Assembly: GCF_900129775.1 (NCBI RefSeq)
Contig: NZ_FQWV01000007.1
Coordinates: 62,001-126,000, forward strand
From: Halobaculum gomorrense
Lineage (GTDB): Archaea > Halobacteriota > Halobacteria > Halobacteriales > Haloferacaceae
DNA: 64,000 nt
Direction of reading: 5' to 3'
Part shown: piece by piece, positions 44,827 to 53,525 of the stretch
Position numbering within the stretch: the first letter of the stretch is position 1
Layout: the number at the start of each line of letters is the position of its first letter
Notes under the pieces: generated by a model
Told to the model about the DNA's origin: nothing
The model's database searches: none
The model's input: only the letters and a program-made list of their open reading frames with translations
Translations under genes and position numbers: made by a program

Positions 44827-45726
44827 ATGAACGACGACGTTGCGGCGAAGGCGGCGACCGCGCGCGAGCGACTCGCCGAGCGCGACGGGGCGCTCGTCGC
44901 CTTCTCCGGCGGCGTCGACTCGTCGGTGGTCGCCGCCCTCGCGCGCGACGCCCTCGGCGACGACGCGGTCGCGTGCACCGCCAAGAGCGAGACGCTCCCG
45001 GCCGAGGAGCTGGCCGACGCCCGCCGGATCGCCGACGACATCGGCATCGAGCACGCGATCGTCGAGTTCTCCGAACTGGACGACCCGGACTTCGTTGCCA
45101 ACGGCGACGACCGCTGTTACCACTGCCGGACGATGCGCCTCTCGCGGATGTACGACGCCGCACGCGAGCGCGGCATCGGCACCGTCTGCGACGGCACGAA
45201 CGCCTCCGACCCCGGCGAGGGCCACCGCCCCGGCCTCCAGGCCGTCGAGGAGCTCGACGTGGTGTCGCCGCTGCTGCAGGCGGGCATCACGAAGGAGGAA
45301 GTACGCCAGATAGCCGACCACTACGGCCTCGACGTTGCCGACAAGCCCTCAATGGCGTGCCTCTCCTCGCGCATCCCGACCGGGCTCGAAGTGACAGAGG
45401 AGCGCCTCACCCGGATCGAGCGGGCCGAGCGCCTGCTGCGCACGTGGGGCTTCTCGCAGTTCCGCGTCCGCGACCACGACGGCCTCGCGCGCATCGAGGT
45501 CGGCGCCGACGAACTGGAGACGGCGCTGAACCCCGATTTCGTCGCCGCCGCGCGCAACCACATGCTCGATCTGGGCTTCGACCACGTCACGCTCGACCTC
45601 CAGGGGTACGAGACGGGCAGTGTCAGCCCGGCCGGCGAGGCCGATGCCGGCGACGAGACGACCGTGAACCGCGACGGCGAGCCGGTTGTCGAGGACGTGT
45701 TCGCGCGCGACTACCCGACGTCGTAG
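44827..45726 (+). CDS. larE: LarE-type ATP-dependent sacrificial sulfur transferase
   Basis: A 299-residue PP-loop ATPase that builds the nickel-pincer cofactor of lactate racemase-type enzymes. The PP-loop is SGGVDSS (27-33). A CYHC pair (Cys97, Cys100) and the ACLSSRIPTG motif (Cys about 178) are present. In LarE of Lactobacillus plantarum the sacrificial sulfur donor is Cys176, which this Cys aligns with. The C-terminal part has GADELETALNPDFVAA and DHVTLDLQGYETGS. No larA, larB or larC gene is in the window, so the partner is elsewhere. The ATG at 44827 is chosen. Confidence 0.9.
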   Translation: MNDDVAAKAATARERLAERDGALVAFSGGVDSSVVAALARDALGDDAVACTAKSETLPAEELADARRIADDIGIEHAIVEFSELDDPDFVANGDDRCYHCRTMRLSRMYDAARERGIGTVCDGTNASDPGEGHRPGLQAVEELDVVSPLLQAGITKEEVRQIADHYGLDVADKPSMACLSSRIPTGLEVTEERLTRIERAERLLRTWGFSQFRVRDHDGLARIEVGADELETALNPDFVAAARNHMLDLGFDHVTLDLQGYETGSVSPAGEADAGDETTVNRDGEPVVEDVFARDYPTS

Positions 45727-45768
45727 CGCCAGAGCAGTGCGCCGCCGGCGCCACGACGGATCCGTCGA

Positions 45769-46443
45769 TTAGTAGTTCTCCTGCGTCGTCGACTCCGGGA
45801 GGAACGAGGTGACGTTCTCGCGGACCAGCGCCGCTGGGCGGTCGGCGTCGCCGTCGCCGCCACCGACGGGGTCGCCGTCGACGCGCACCTCGTTGACCGC
45901 GCAGTTCCCCTGGTCCTGATCGAGCACCGCGGCGACCAGATCGAGACGCTTCAACTCGCCCGTCACGACGTACAGCGGGCCCCCGTGAGCGACGACGGCG
46001 ACGGTCTCGTCGGGTCCGACCGCGGCGCGAAGCTCTGCGAACGCGGTCAGCACCCGCTCGCGCATGTCCAACAGCGACTCGCCGCCCTCCGGCGTCGTCT
46101 CGGCGGCGGCGTAGCCGATCTCCGAGAGCGTGTACTCGGGGTAGGCGCCGAACAGGTCGTCGTAGGTGAGCCCCTGTAGCCGTCCGAAGCTCCGCTCGCG
46201 CCATCGCGAGTCGAGCGTCACGGCCGCGCCCGTCGCCCGCGAGACGGCGCGGGCGGTCGCGGCCGCGCGCTCCAGATTCGAGGCGACGATCCGGTCGACG
46301 GCGTATTCGTCGGCGAGGAACGCGGCCAGTGCGTCGGCCTGCTCTCGGCCCCGCTCGGTGAGGTTGGTTGGCGCCCAGCCTTGCACCCGGCGGTCGCGGT
46401 TCCACGGCGTCTCGCCGTGGCGACACAGGAGGATCGTTCCCAT
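45769..46443 (-). CDS. Histidine phosphatase family protein
   Basis: A 224-residue phosphoglycerate-mutase-fold protein. The catalytic His motif is LLCRHGETPWNRD (RHG), the second is VAVVAHGGPLYVV, and the family Arg/Glu landmarks are RAAATARAVS and RERSFGRLQGL. A phosphatase or a cofactor-dependent mutase is possible. Neighbours do not help. It is convergent with larE, with a 42-base gap. Confidence 0.88.
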   Translation of the reverse strand: MGTILLCRHGETPWNRDRRVQGWAPTNLTERGREQADALAAFLADEYAVDRIVASNLERAAATARAVSRATGAAVTLDSRWRERSFGRLQGLTYDDLFGAYPEYTLSEIGYAAAETTPEGGESLLDMRERVLTAFAELRAAVGPDETVAVVAHGGPLYVVTGELKRLDLVAAVLDQDQGNCAVNEVRVDGDPVGGGDGDADRPAALVRENVTSFLPESTTQENY

Positions 46444-46523
46444 CGGTCGTGGGTGGGAGGTTGACGCCAAAAGTGTCCTCGGGTGGCTGCGCGCCGGGCC
46501 GCCCGGGCGTCTTTGAGACTCCG

Positions 46524-47093
46524 CTACTCGGTTGCCCGCCCCCGGAGCCGCTTGCGCATGCAGGTCGCGGACGCCGGACACAGCGCCGCGAACTCGGTGG
46601 TCGATCGGATCGCCGGCGGGACGGACTCGCGGTCGACCGCCCCGTACCCGAGTCGCCCAAAGAAGCCCGCTGCGGTCGTCGTCAGGAGGTACAGGGTCTC
46701 CACGCCCTCCCGGCGGGCTCGGTCCTCCAGTGCGGCACACAGCGCCGTCCCGTAGCCCTCCCCACGACTCGACTCCTCGACCGCCACCGAGCGGAGGAGC
46801 CCGGTCGGGCCGTGGCGCTCGACGCCGCCGACCCCGACGACTGCGTCGCCGCCGTCCCTCTCGTCGTCGCGGTCGCGGGCGAGGTAGAACTGCCCCGGGC
46901 CCGTTCGTACGTCCTCCGTCGGGAGGTCGTTCGCCGACAGCAGCGCCTCGACTCGGTCGAGGTCACAGGCGTCGGCTTCGGACAGCGTCTCCGTGGGGGC
47001 GGCCGTCGACGACGGCCTCGCCGACGCGTCCGTGTCGGTGCGGTTCCGGTCGCGTTCCGGCCCGCAGCCGACCCGTCGGTCAGGCGGCGCCAT
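46524..47093 (-). CDS. arsN2: ArsN2-type GNAT acetyltransferase
   Basis: A 189-residue protein. After a disordered, charged N-terminus (about 1-38), the GNAT core shows GLLRSVAVEESSRGEGYGTALCAALED as the acetyl-CoA loop, and the C-terminal pattern FGRLGYGAVDRESVPPAIRSTTEFAALCPASATCMRK. This last part, with the two cysteines, is the hallmark of the ArsN2 subfamily found in arsenic gene clusters. It lies downstream of an ArsR gene and overlaps the small membrane-protein gene by 14 bases, supporting co-regulation. Confidence 0.78.
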   Translation of the reverse strand: MAPPDRRVGCGPERDRNRTDTDASARPSSTAAPTETLSEADACDLDRVEALLSANDLPTEDVRTGPGQFYLARDRDDERDGGDAVVGVGGVERHGPTGLLRSVAVEESSRGEGYGTALCAALEDRARREGVETLYLLTTTAAGFFGRLGYGAVDRESVPPAIRSTTEFAALCPASATCMRKRLRGRATE

Positions 47094-47370
47094 CGTCGAC
47101 GGGGGGTCTCGTTACCGTGATCCGAAGTCTCCCGCCCAGGTCGACGGTGAACTCGCGGCAGACGCGCAGACAGCGGACCGCGGCGGCGACGCGGGGCGCG
47201 CCGAGGCGAACGACGGCGGCCGCCGCGAGGATCGACGCCGCGGCGGCCGGGTAGCTCATGGACCACAGGGACGCGAGGGCGGCGCCGATCAGGGCGTAGC
47301 CCGCGAGTATCCCCTGCCAACCGGGCTGTTCGGTTCCTGTACGATCGCTCGGGTCGGGTGGTCTGTGCAT
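47080..47370 (-). CDS. Small membrane protein within arsR-arsN2 run
   Basis: A 96-residue protein starting MHRPPDPSDRTGTEQPGWQG. Two adjacent hydrophobic helices (about 20-38 and 40-56) are followed by a soluble tail with CLRVC (CxxxC) and a RLRITVTRPPVDDG end. It is encoded between arsR and arsN2 with 14-base overlap to the latter. No family recognised. Confidence 0.6.
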   Translation of the reverse strand: MHRPPDPSDRTGTEQPGWQGILAGYALIGAALASLWSMSYPAAAASILAAAAVVRLGAPRVAAAVRCLRVCREFTVDLGGRLRITVTRPPVDDGAA

Positions 47371-47395
47371 GGGTGGTGTCGTCGCGACGGTCCGG

Positions 47396-47770
47396 TCAGT
47401 CGTCGTCCGTCCGCCTCGTCTCGTCGAGCACGCGGAGGAGTCGCTCGGCGCGCGGCGTCGAGCCGTAGTAGCGCCACCGGCCCTCCTTGCGGCGCTCGAC
47501 CAACCCCGCGCCGAACAGCCGCGAAAGCGCCTGGCTCACTGCGCTCTGGCTCACGCCGAGTGACGGCTCCAGTTCGCAGACACAGATGTCGTCCTCGGCG
47601 CCCGCGATGAGTCGAAGCGCCTCGTAGCGCGTGTCGTTTCCGAGCGCCGCGAGCGTCTCGACATCGGCGGCGATGTCGTCGTCTCGAAGGCCATGTTCAG
47701 ATGGGTGACAGTCACACGCTCGGTCGCGCTGCCCCTTGTCGGTCTCGGATTCCGGCTTCTGGCTACTCAT
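47396..47770 (-). CDS. arsR: ArsR-family arsenic-type transcriptional repressor
   Basis: A 124-residue winged-helix protein starting MSSQKPESETDKGQRDRACD at 47770. The HTH is VSQSAVSQALSRLFGAGLVE. The metal-sensing motif is DICVCELEPSLGVS (Cys63, Cys65), which matches the ELCVCDL As(III)-binding motif. An extra CDC pair lies in the N-terminal tail (Cys19, Cys21). The ATG at 47803 (MSAYSNIANTEMSSQ) is an alternative start, but the A/T-rich promoter-like region overlaps it. ArsR releases DNA on binding arsenite or antimonite. The small membrane gene follows 26 bases downstream. Confidence 0.85.
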   Translation of the reverse strand: MSSQKPESETDKGQRDRACDCHPSEHGLRDDDIAADVETLAALGNDTRYEALRLIAGAEDDICVCELEPSLGVSQSAVSQALSRLFGAGLVERRKEGRWRYYGSTPRAERLLRVLDETRRTDDD

Positions 47771-48027
47771 CTCAGTATTTGCAATATTAGAATATGCTGA
47801 CATATGTGTTTCTCCGAGACCGATCGACACCGAGGACGCGACGGCTGGCAGTCTGGAACACGGGATCGATCGCTCGCCAGGAGAGATCCCTCGACCGGCG
47901 CCGCCACTGGCTCGGTCGCTTCCGGCGACGGATCTCGTGACTAGGCGCTCGACGGCCGGACCGTTGAGGGAGCGAACAGGACCGCAACGGAGAGAGCGAA
48001 CAGGAGTCCGGCGATCCGCGTGGGCGG
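47771..48027. promoter_or_regulatory. Spacer between arsR and tatC, with arsR promoter/operator
   Basis: Bases 47775-47810 are A/T-rich and contain, on the minus strand, GTCAGCATATTCTAATATTGCAAATACTGA, a likely TATA (CATATTC) plus ArsR operator, about 27 bases from the ATG. The other end (47970-48005) has two 12-base GAGCGAACAGGA copies in direct repeat, 24 bases apart. No gene. Confidence 0.45.
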
Positions 48028-49443
48028 CTAGTTCCCGGTCCAGCGCAACAGCGCCAGCGTTCCCTCGAACAGCCCGATCATCGTCGCACCGACGATGATG
48101 GGCGCCATCCCGGTCGGGTCCGGCGAGACAATGAACGCCAGGCCGACGAACCCCGACCAGAACAGCAGCCGGCGGTCCTCCATCCACTCGCGGGTCACCA
48201 GTCCCATCATGATGGCCAACTGGATGAACAGCGGGATCTGGAAGACGATGGCCATGTAGCCCATCAGCAGCAGGATGAGGTTGAACGTCTCCTGGAGGCT
48301 GAACGCCAGCACCGCGCTCCCCTCGGTGTAGCTGATGAAGTAGTCGAAGATGACTGGGAGGACGATGAAGTGCGCGAACGCGACGCCGACGATCCCGAGG
48401 ATCAGGCTCGTGGGCACCGCCGCGAGGTAGTACCGGCGCTCGTGGGGGTAGAGCCCGGGGCGCATGAAGCGGTACGTCTCGTAGACGAACACCGGGAGGC
48501 CGACGAGCAGCCCCGCCAGCGAGGCGACCTTCAGCTTGGTGAGCAGGAACTCCAGGGGGCCGTACACCCGCGGGCGGTTCTGCTCGAAGCCGGCGTGAGC
48601 GTCCCAGAGGAACTCGATGATCTCCTCGGCGCTCGGCACCACCGGCGACACGGTGCCGACGAGCAGCACCACGACGACGACGACGCCGGCGATCCCGAAT
48701 ACGACGCCGAGGCGGCGCATCATCTCCTCGATGTGCTCGGCCAGCGGCATCTCCTGGTCGGAATCCGGGCCGCCGCCCTCGCCGCCGAGGGCCCCGACGC
48801 CCTCGTTGACGGCGGCCATCCCCTTCTGGGCGGCCGTCATGGCACCGCCTCCCTCGCTCGCGCTGCCGGCGCCGTTCGTCGCGGCTTCGCCGGCCACGCC
48901 CGGCGTCGCGGTCGCCGCCTGTCGGTCGTCGGACGCGGCGACCTCCTCGCCGTCGATGCCTCCCGGTTCCGGAGGCTCGTACCCGCCCTCGGCGTCGTCG
49001 TCGCCGCGGCGCTGGTCGGACTCGTCGCCGGCGCTGTCGCCTCCGACGGCGTCGCGTCCGTCGTCCGCGTACGGGCTGCGCCGGTCGATGTCGGGCGACT
49101 CCTCGCCGGCGTCATCACCGGTGTCGTCGTCGGTGTACTCGATATCTGGCGGCGCCTCGGCCGTCTCGTCGACGACATCGAGGCGATCGACCGGCTCCGA
49201 TTCGTCTCCGGAACCCGCTCCCGGTCCGTCACCTCCGCTCGCGTCGCCCTCGTCAGCCGCGCCGATACCGTCGTCAGTGCCGTCGTCCGGGTCCAGGTTC
49301 CACCCCTCGGCGTCGTCGGCGCTGTCGTCGGCGCCGTTGTCGGCCGCTCCGGTTGCGTCGTCGACGGACTCGGCAGTCTCGGTGTCGCGGTCACCGTCGG
49401 CGTCCGCCGACGGCTCCTCCGGCGGATCCGAGTCCGCGGTCAT
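48028..49443 (-). CDS. tatC: Twin-arginine translocase subunit TatC with long acidic N-terminal extension
   Basis: A 471-residue protein. Residues 1 to about 240 are a disordered Asp/Glu/Gly-rich extension. The six-helix TatC domain follows (about 245-471): PLAEHIEEMMRRLGVVFG at its start, then FEQNRPRVYGPLEFLLTKLK, YETYRFMRPGLYPHERRY and, at the end, FVSPDPTGMAPII-type text (LAFIVSPDPTGMAPIIVG). TatC binds Tat signal peptides. Halobacteria use this as a main export route. It is divergent from the double TatC gene. A TATA (CCTATAAC) sits about 27 bases before the ATG. Confidence 0.95.
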   Translation of the reverse strand: MTADSDPPEEPSADADGDRDTETAESVDDATGAADNGADDSADDAEGWNLDPDDGTDDGIGAADEGDASGGDGPGAGSGDESEPVDRLDVVDETAEAPPDIEYTDDDTGDDAGEESPDIDRRSPYADDGRDAVGGDSAGDESDQRRGDDDAEGGYEPPEPGGIDGEEVAASDDRQAATATPGVAGEAATNGAGSASEGGGAMTAAQKGMAAVNEGVGALGGEGGGPDSDQEMPLAEHIEEMMRRLGVVFGIAGVVVVVVLLVGTVSPVVPSAEEIIEFLWDAHAGFEQNRPRVYGPLEFLLTKLKVASLAGLLVGLPVFVYETYRFMRPGLYPHERRYYLAAVPTSLILGIVGVAFAHFIVLPVIFDYFISYTEGSAVLAFSLQETFNLILLLMGYMAIVFQIPLFIQLAIMMGLVTREWMEDRRLLFWSGFVGLAFIVSPDPTGMAPIIVGATMIGLFEGTLALLRWTGN

Positions 49444-49465
49444 GGGACCCACTCGCCCCCCGTGC

Positions 49466-49475
49466 GTTATAGGCC
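49466..49475 (-). promoter_or_regulatory. tatC promoter (TATA box)
   Basis: On the minus strand GGCCTATAAC (49466-49475) is centred about 27 bases upstream of the ATG at 49443, the spacing for a leaderless transcript. Confidence 0.55.
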
Positions 49476-49625
49476 TTTTCTGATTGCGTCCCGTTTTGAT
49501 CGCGTCACCCCGGCTATCGACCCCTCGGGCCAGCCCGGCGGCCGTCGCTGTCAGGTCTCCGGTCGGGCGTCGGCGGGACGCGGTTGTTGAAAAGGTTGAT
49601 AACCGGCAAGTCGTTCTTATCCGGT

Positions 49626-52427
49626 ATGTCGAGCGCGCTCGACGAGGACACGCGACAGACGCTGGCGGATGGCAGAGCCACCGCCGGCGCGATGCTTCGG
49701 TCCGCACAGAAGGACCTCCAGAAGGTGTTCCTCGTCTTCCTCGTCGGGTTCATGGGGACGTTCTACGCCCTCCGGTTATACGTCTGGGACTTCCTCAAAG
49801 GCGTCACGCGCGCGCAGCTCAGCGAGACGGTCGGCCAGCAGGTCGAGATCATCGCGCAGACCCCCTTCGACGTGATCCTCCTCCAGGCGAAGATCGGTCT
49901 GATCGTCGGGATCATCTTCGGGATCCCCCCGCTGTTGTACTTCTCGCGCGACGCCCTCCGGGAGCGCGGGGCGTGGCCACAGGCCCCCGTCGCCCGCTGG
50001 AAGCTCGCGCTCATCTTCGTGCTCGCCGTCGGCCTGTTCGCCGTCGGCGTCGCCTACGGCTACCTCGTGTTCTTCCCGTTCATGTTCGCATTCCTCGCGA
50101 ACAACGCCCTCTCGGCGGGTATCGAGCCCACGTACTCCATCGTGAAGTGGGCGCAGTTCATTGCGCTGCTCACCTTCTCGTTCGGGTTCGCCGCGCAGAT
50201 GCCGCTGGCGATCACGGCGCTGTCGTACGCCGAGATCGTCCCCTACGAGACGTTCCGCGACAAGTGGCGCCACGCGACCGTCGCGATCTTCGTCTTCGGC
50301 GCCGTCTTCTCCCCACCGGACCCGTTTACCCAGATCATGTGGGCCGCGCCGCTGCTGCTGCTGTACGGCGCGTCGCTGTACCTCGCGAAGATCGTCGTCA
50401 CCACCCGCCGCGGCTCCGAGCGGATCGATGTCGCGGCGGTCGCCCGGACCCGCTGGAACGTCCTCGCGGGCGTCGGCGTCGCCGTCGCGGCGGCCACGTA
50501 CCTCTTCCTCGCTCGCGGTGGTCCCGAGGCAGTCAACGGGGCGGTCTCGGGCCTGACGACCGTCCGGCTGCCGGTCGGGTTCGCGACCCCGGTCGCCGCC
50601 GCCGTCGCGCTCCTCGCCGGGGTGCTCGCGGTCGCCATCGCACTCGCGTACTTTGTGTACGCCGAACTCGACGCGGCGACCGCCGTCGTCGGCGAGGCCG
50701 GAGACCCCGACGCCATCGACCTGCTCGCGCTCGACGAGACGGGCGTGCGCGCCGCGCCGCCGGAAGCGTTCGAGGGGATGACCGAGTCCGAGGCGCTCGA
50801 AGCCGCCTCGACGGCCATGGACGCCGACAAACCGGGGAAGGCGCAGGCGATCCTCGACCGCTTCGACGAGGCCGCGACCGCGGGCGCGGCTGGGGACGAC
50901 GCCGCCGATGCCGCCCCCGCGAGCGACTCCGCCGGCGTCGCGTCGACCGGTCCGGCCCGCGACCTGTTCGCCGATGATGTCGGCCTCGTCGGGGCGCTCC
51001 GCCGCGGCGCCGGCTTCGTCGACTGGCGCGGCCGGTTCGGCTCGCTGTGGAACGTCCTCCTCGGTATCGCCGGCGTCGTCGCCGCCGCGGGGTACGTGCT
51101 CGTCGAGCGGCCCTCGCTCGCCGATTCAGTCCTCGTCGAGTACGGCACGAACGCGGACGCGATCCTCGGCACGCTCGGCGTGAGCGGCACCGTCGCGTTG
51201 CTCGCGTTCGTCGCAGGCGGGGTCGCGCTGGCGCTGCTGCTCGCCGGGCTCTTGGCGCTCTACTTCGCATATGCCGCGGGGACCGATCCCGCCGCCGTCG
51301 ACGTGGAGGCGCTCACGGCCGAGGACGTGCGCCGCGCTCCCGACGCGACGTTCGCGAGCGTCTCCGAGCGGCGCGCGAACTACCTCGCCGACCGCGCGGC
51401 CGCCGCCGGCGACTCCGAGAAGGCGCGGGCGATCCTCGACCGCTTCGACGACGTGCAGGCGGTCCGCGAGGCCGCCGCCGCGTCGACAGCCGACGGTTCA
51501 GCCGGCAGTGAGACCGGCGACTCCGCCGGTGGAGGCCCCTCGATCCCCGGCCTGTCCGGCGACGCCGGCGACCGCGCCTCCCGCGCCACCGGAACCTTCC
51601 TCGAGGGCCTCACCGACGGCGAGAGCGACGAGGACGACATCGGCGGCTACTACGACGACCTCGCGTTCATCGCCGGTTCGCTGCGCTCGCGGCTGTTCAT
51701 CCTGGTGAGCGTCTTCGGCGTCACGCTCGCGGGCGTGTTCGCGTTCCTCTATCTCGGCGGGATCGGGACGGTGAAGAACAACTTCGTGAACCGCATCCCC
51801 GAACAGATCGTCGGCCCCGACGCCGCCAACTTCGCCGTGATCGTCCTCCACCCGGTGGAGGCGCTCATCTTCGAGGTGAAGATCTCGACGATCGCCGGCG
51901 CCGTCGCGACCGTTCCGTTCGTGGCGTACTACGCGTGGCCCGCGCTGCGCGACCGCGGCTTCGTCCGCGGCCGCCGACAGGTCGTGTTCGGCTGGGTGGC
52001 CGCGCTCCTGGCCGGCCTGTTCGGCGGGCTCGCGCTCGGCTACACCGTCATCGCGCCGGCGGTCATCTCGTGGCTCGTCAGCGACGCGCTCCAGGCCGGG
52101 ATGGTGATCAGCTACCGCATCAGCGACTTCGCGTGGCTGGTGTTCTTCACCACGGTCGGGATCGGCTTCCTCGCGGATATCCCCGTGCTGATGGTGTTGC
52201 TCAACACAGCCGGCGTCTCGTATCAGGCGATGCGCTCGCGCTGGCGCGAGGTGACGATCGCGATCATGCTCTTGGCGGCGCTGCTCACGCCGGCGGACGT
52301 GTTCACGATGTTCCTCGTGACGATTCCGCTGATGGCCGCGTACGGGGTCGGCCTCCTCGTCCTGTGGGCGATGACGCTCGGCGGCCGGCGCAACCTCGCC
52401 GAACCGACGGTCGATCTGACACGCTGA
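49626..52427 (+). CDS. tatC2: Double-TatC protein (TatCt)
   Basis: A 933-residue fusion of two TatC domains, typical of Halobacteria. TatC-1 (about 20-265) includes QKDLQKVFLVFLVGFMGTFY and FSPPDPFTQIMWAAPLLLLY. Two linker modules follow, each with two extra helices and an acidic end containing KAQAILDRFDEA (about 400) or KARAILDRFDDV (about 605). TatC-2 (about 685-925) follows: AFIAGSLRSRLFILVSVFGV and LTPADVFTMFLVTIPLMAAYG. The linker duplication is visible by eye. It is divergent from tatC, and the two probably work together in the translocase. Confidence 0.95.
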   Translation: MSSALDEDTRQTLADGRATAGAMLRSAQKDLQKVFLVFLVGFMGTFYALRLYVWDFLKGVTRAQLSETVGQQVEIIAQTPFDVILLQAKIGLIVGIIFGIPPLLYFSRDALRERGAWPQAPVARWKLALIFVLAVGLFAVGVAYGYLVFFPFMFAFLANNALSAGIEPTYSIVKWAQFIALLTFSFGFAAQMPLAITALSYAEIVPYETFRDKWRHATVAIFVFGAVFSPPDPFTQIMWAAPLLLLYGASLYLAKIVVTTRRGSERIDVAAVARTRWNVLAGVGVAVAAATYLFLARGGPEAVNGAVSGLTTVRLPVGFATPVAAAVALLAGVLAVAIALAYFVYAELDAATAVVGEAGDPDAIDLLALDETGVRAAPPEAFEGMTESEALEAASTAMDADKPGKAQAILDRFDEAATAGAAGDDAADAAPASDSAGVASTGPARDLFADDVGLVGALRRGAGFVDWRGRFGSLWNVLLGIAGVVAAAGYVLVERPSLADSVLVEYGTNADAILGTLGVSGTVALLAFVAGGVALALLLAGLLALYFAYAAGTDPAAVDVEALTAEDVRRAPDATFASVSERRANYLADRAAAAGDSEKARAILDRFDDVQAVREAAAASTADGSAGSETGDSAGGGPSIPGLSGDAGDRASRATGTFLEGLTDGESDEDDIGGYYDDLAFIAGSLRSRLFILVSVFGVTLAGVFAFLYLGGIGTVKNNFVNRIPEQIVGPDAANFAVIVLHPVEALIFEVKISTIAGAVATVPFVAYYAWPALRDRGFVRGRRQVVFGWVAALLAGLFGGLALGYTVIAPAVISWLVSDALQAGMVISYRISDFAWLVFFTTVGIGFLADIPVLMVLLNTAGVSYQAMRSRWREVTIAIMLLAALLTPADVFTMFLVTIPLMAAYGVGLLVLWAMTLGGRRNLAEPTVDLTR

Positions 52428-52495
52428 CCCGCTGCCCAGCGACCCGGGCGCGCTGAAGTCCGAAGCTTCAATTATTCTCAGGGGATCCTCAGAGT

Positions 52496-52693
52496 ATGCC
52501 CAAAATAAGCGTCGAGATGCCCGGGGAGCTGCTCGCGGACCTCGACGAGCACGTCGGCGACGACGGCAAGTTCGTCAACCGGAGCGACGCGATCCGCGCG
52601 TCGGTGCGCAAGACGCTGGACGTGCTCGACGAGATCGACGAACGGCACGGGCGGCTCGACGCGGCGTCCGCCGGAGGGGAGGACGTCGAATGA
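52496..52693 (+). CDS. CopG-type ribbon-helix-helix DNA-binding protein
   Basis: A 65-residue protein: the N-terminal strand PKISVEMPGELLADLDEHVG and the following helices (RSDAIRASVRKTLDVLDEID) make a RHH dimer. It overlaps the transporter start by four bases (ATGA). A TATA-like AATTATTC is 20-25 bases upstream. An obvious reading is that it regulates this operon or a distant queuosine/archaeosine gene. Confidence 0.85.
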   Translation: MPKISVEMPGELLADLDEHVGDDGKFVNRSDAIRASVRKTLDVLDEIDERHGRLDAASAGGEDVE

Positions 52694-53421
52694 GCGCGGC
52701 CGACGGCGCCGCGACCGCCACCGCGGAGCCGCGCCCGCTGCGCGTGCCGCTCGCGGCGGTCATCCTCACCGCCCTGTTCGTCGCCGCGCTCGTCACCGCG
52801 CAGGTCATCTCGGCGAAGCTGTTGGCGGTCTCGCTGCCGGTGCTCGGCGTCGTCACCGCGCCCGGCGGGACGCTCGCGTACGCGGTCACATTCTTCGCCT
52901 CTGACTGCCTCTCGGAGCTGTACGGCAAGGCGTACGCCCGGAAGGTGGTGAACGTCGCGTTCGGGATGAACTTCGTCCTGCTGGCACTGGTGTTCGCGAC
53001 CATCGCAACGCCGGCCGCGCAGGGCTCGGTTGACCCCGCGGCGTTCGAGACGGTGCTGGGCCTCTCGGGCAACATCGTGCTCGGCTCGCTGGTCGCCTAC
53101 GTGATCAGCCAGAACTGGGACGTGATCGCGTTCCACCGCATCCGGGAGTTCACCGGCGGCGACATGCTCTGGCTGCGCAACGTCGGCTCAACGGCGACCA
53201 GCCAGCTCATCGACACGATCGTGTTCACCCTCGTCGCCTTCGCCGTCGCGCCCGCCGTGTTCGGTCTCGGTCCCGCCCTGCCCACGTCGGTGCTCGTGTC
53301 GCTCATCGTCGGGCAGTACATCGTTAAACTGCTCATCGCGCTCGTCGACACGCCGCTCGTGTACGCCGCCGTGGCGGTCGTGCGGGGGGACGACGGCGAC
53401 GCTGGCGGCGTGAGTGCGTGA
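52690..53421 (+). CDS. VUT/YhhQ family queuosine-precursor transporter
   Basis: A 243-residue membrane protein, with about six to seven helices. The family signature is SAKLLAVSLPVLGVVTAPGG, TLAYAVTFFASDCLSELYGK (the D-C-SE-YG motif) and NVGSTATSQLIDTIVFTLVA. Bacterial YhhQ imports 7-deazaguanine precursors (preQ0/preQ1). Archaea need preQ0 for archaeosine in tRNA, so salvage is the inferred role. It overlaps the CopG gene by four bases. Confidence 0.9.
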   Translation: MSAADGAATATAEPRPLRVPLAAVILTALFVAALVTAQVISAKLLAVSLPVLGVVTAPGGTLAYAVTFFASDCLSELYGKAYARKVVNVAFGMNFVLLALVFATIATPAAQGSVDPAAFETVLGLSGNIVLGSLVAYVISQNWDVIAFHRIREFTGGDMLWLRNVGSTATSQLIDTIVFTLVAFAVAPAVFGLGPALPTSVLVSLIVGQYIVKLLIALVDTPLVYAAVAVVRGDDGDAGGVSA

Positions 53422-53493
53422 GAGTGCACACCCCGTTCGACGCGACCCACTGCGAACGACCGCCGCAGGCGACGGGCCGGTCGTATCACTAAG

Positions 53494-53501
53494 TTTTATA
53501 T
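53494..53501 (+). promoter_or_regulatory. TATA box of the beta-propeller gene
   Basis: TTTTATAT at 53494-53501 is 25-32 bases upstream of the GTG start at 53526, matching a leaderless haloarchaeal promoter. A nearby ATG (53513) opens only a tiny frame. Confidence 0.6.
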
Positions 53502-53525
53502 CTAAATGTTTCATGGCCGTCAATA

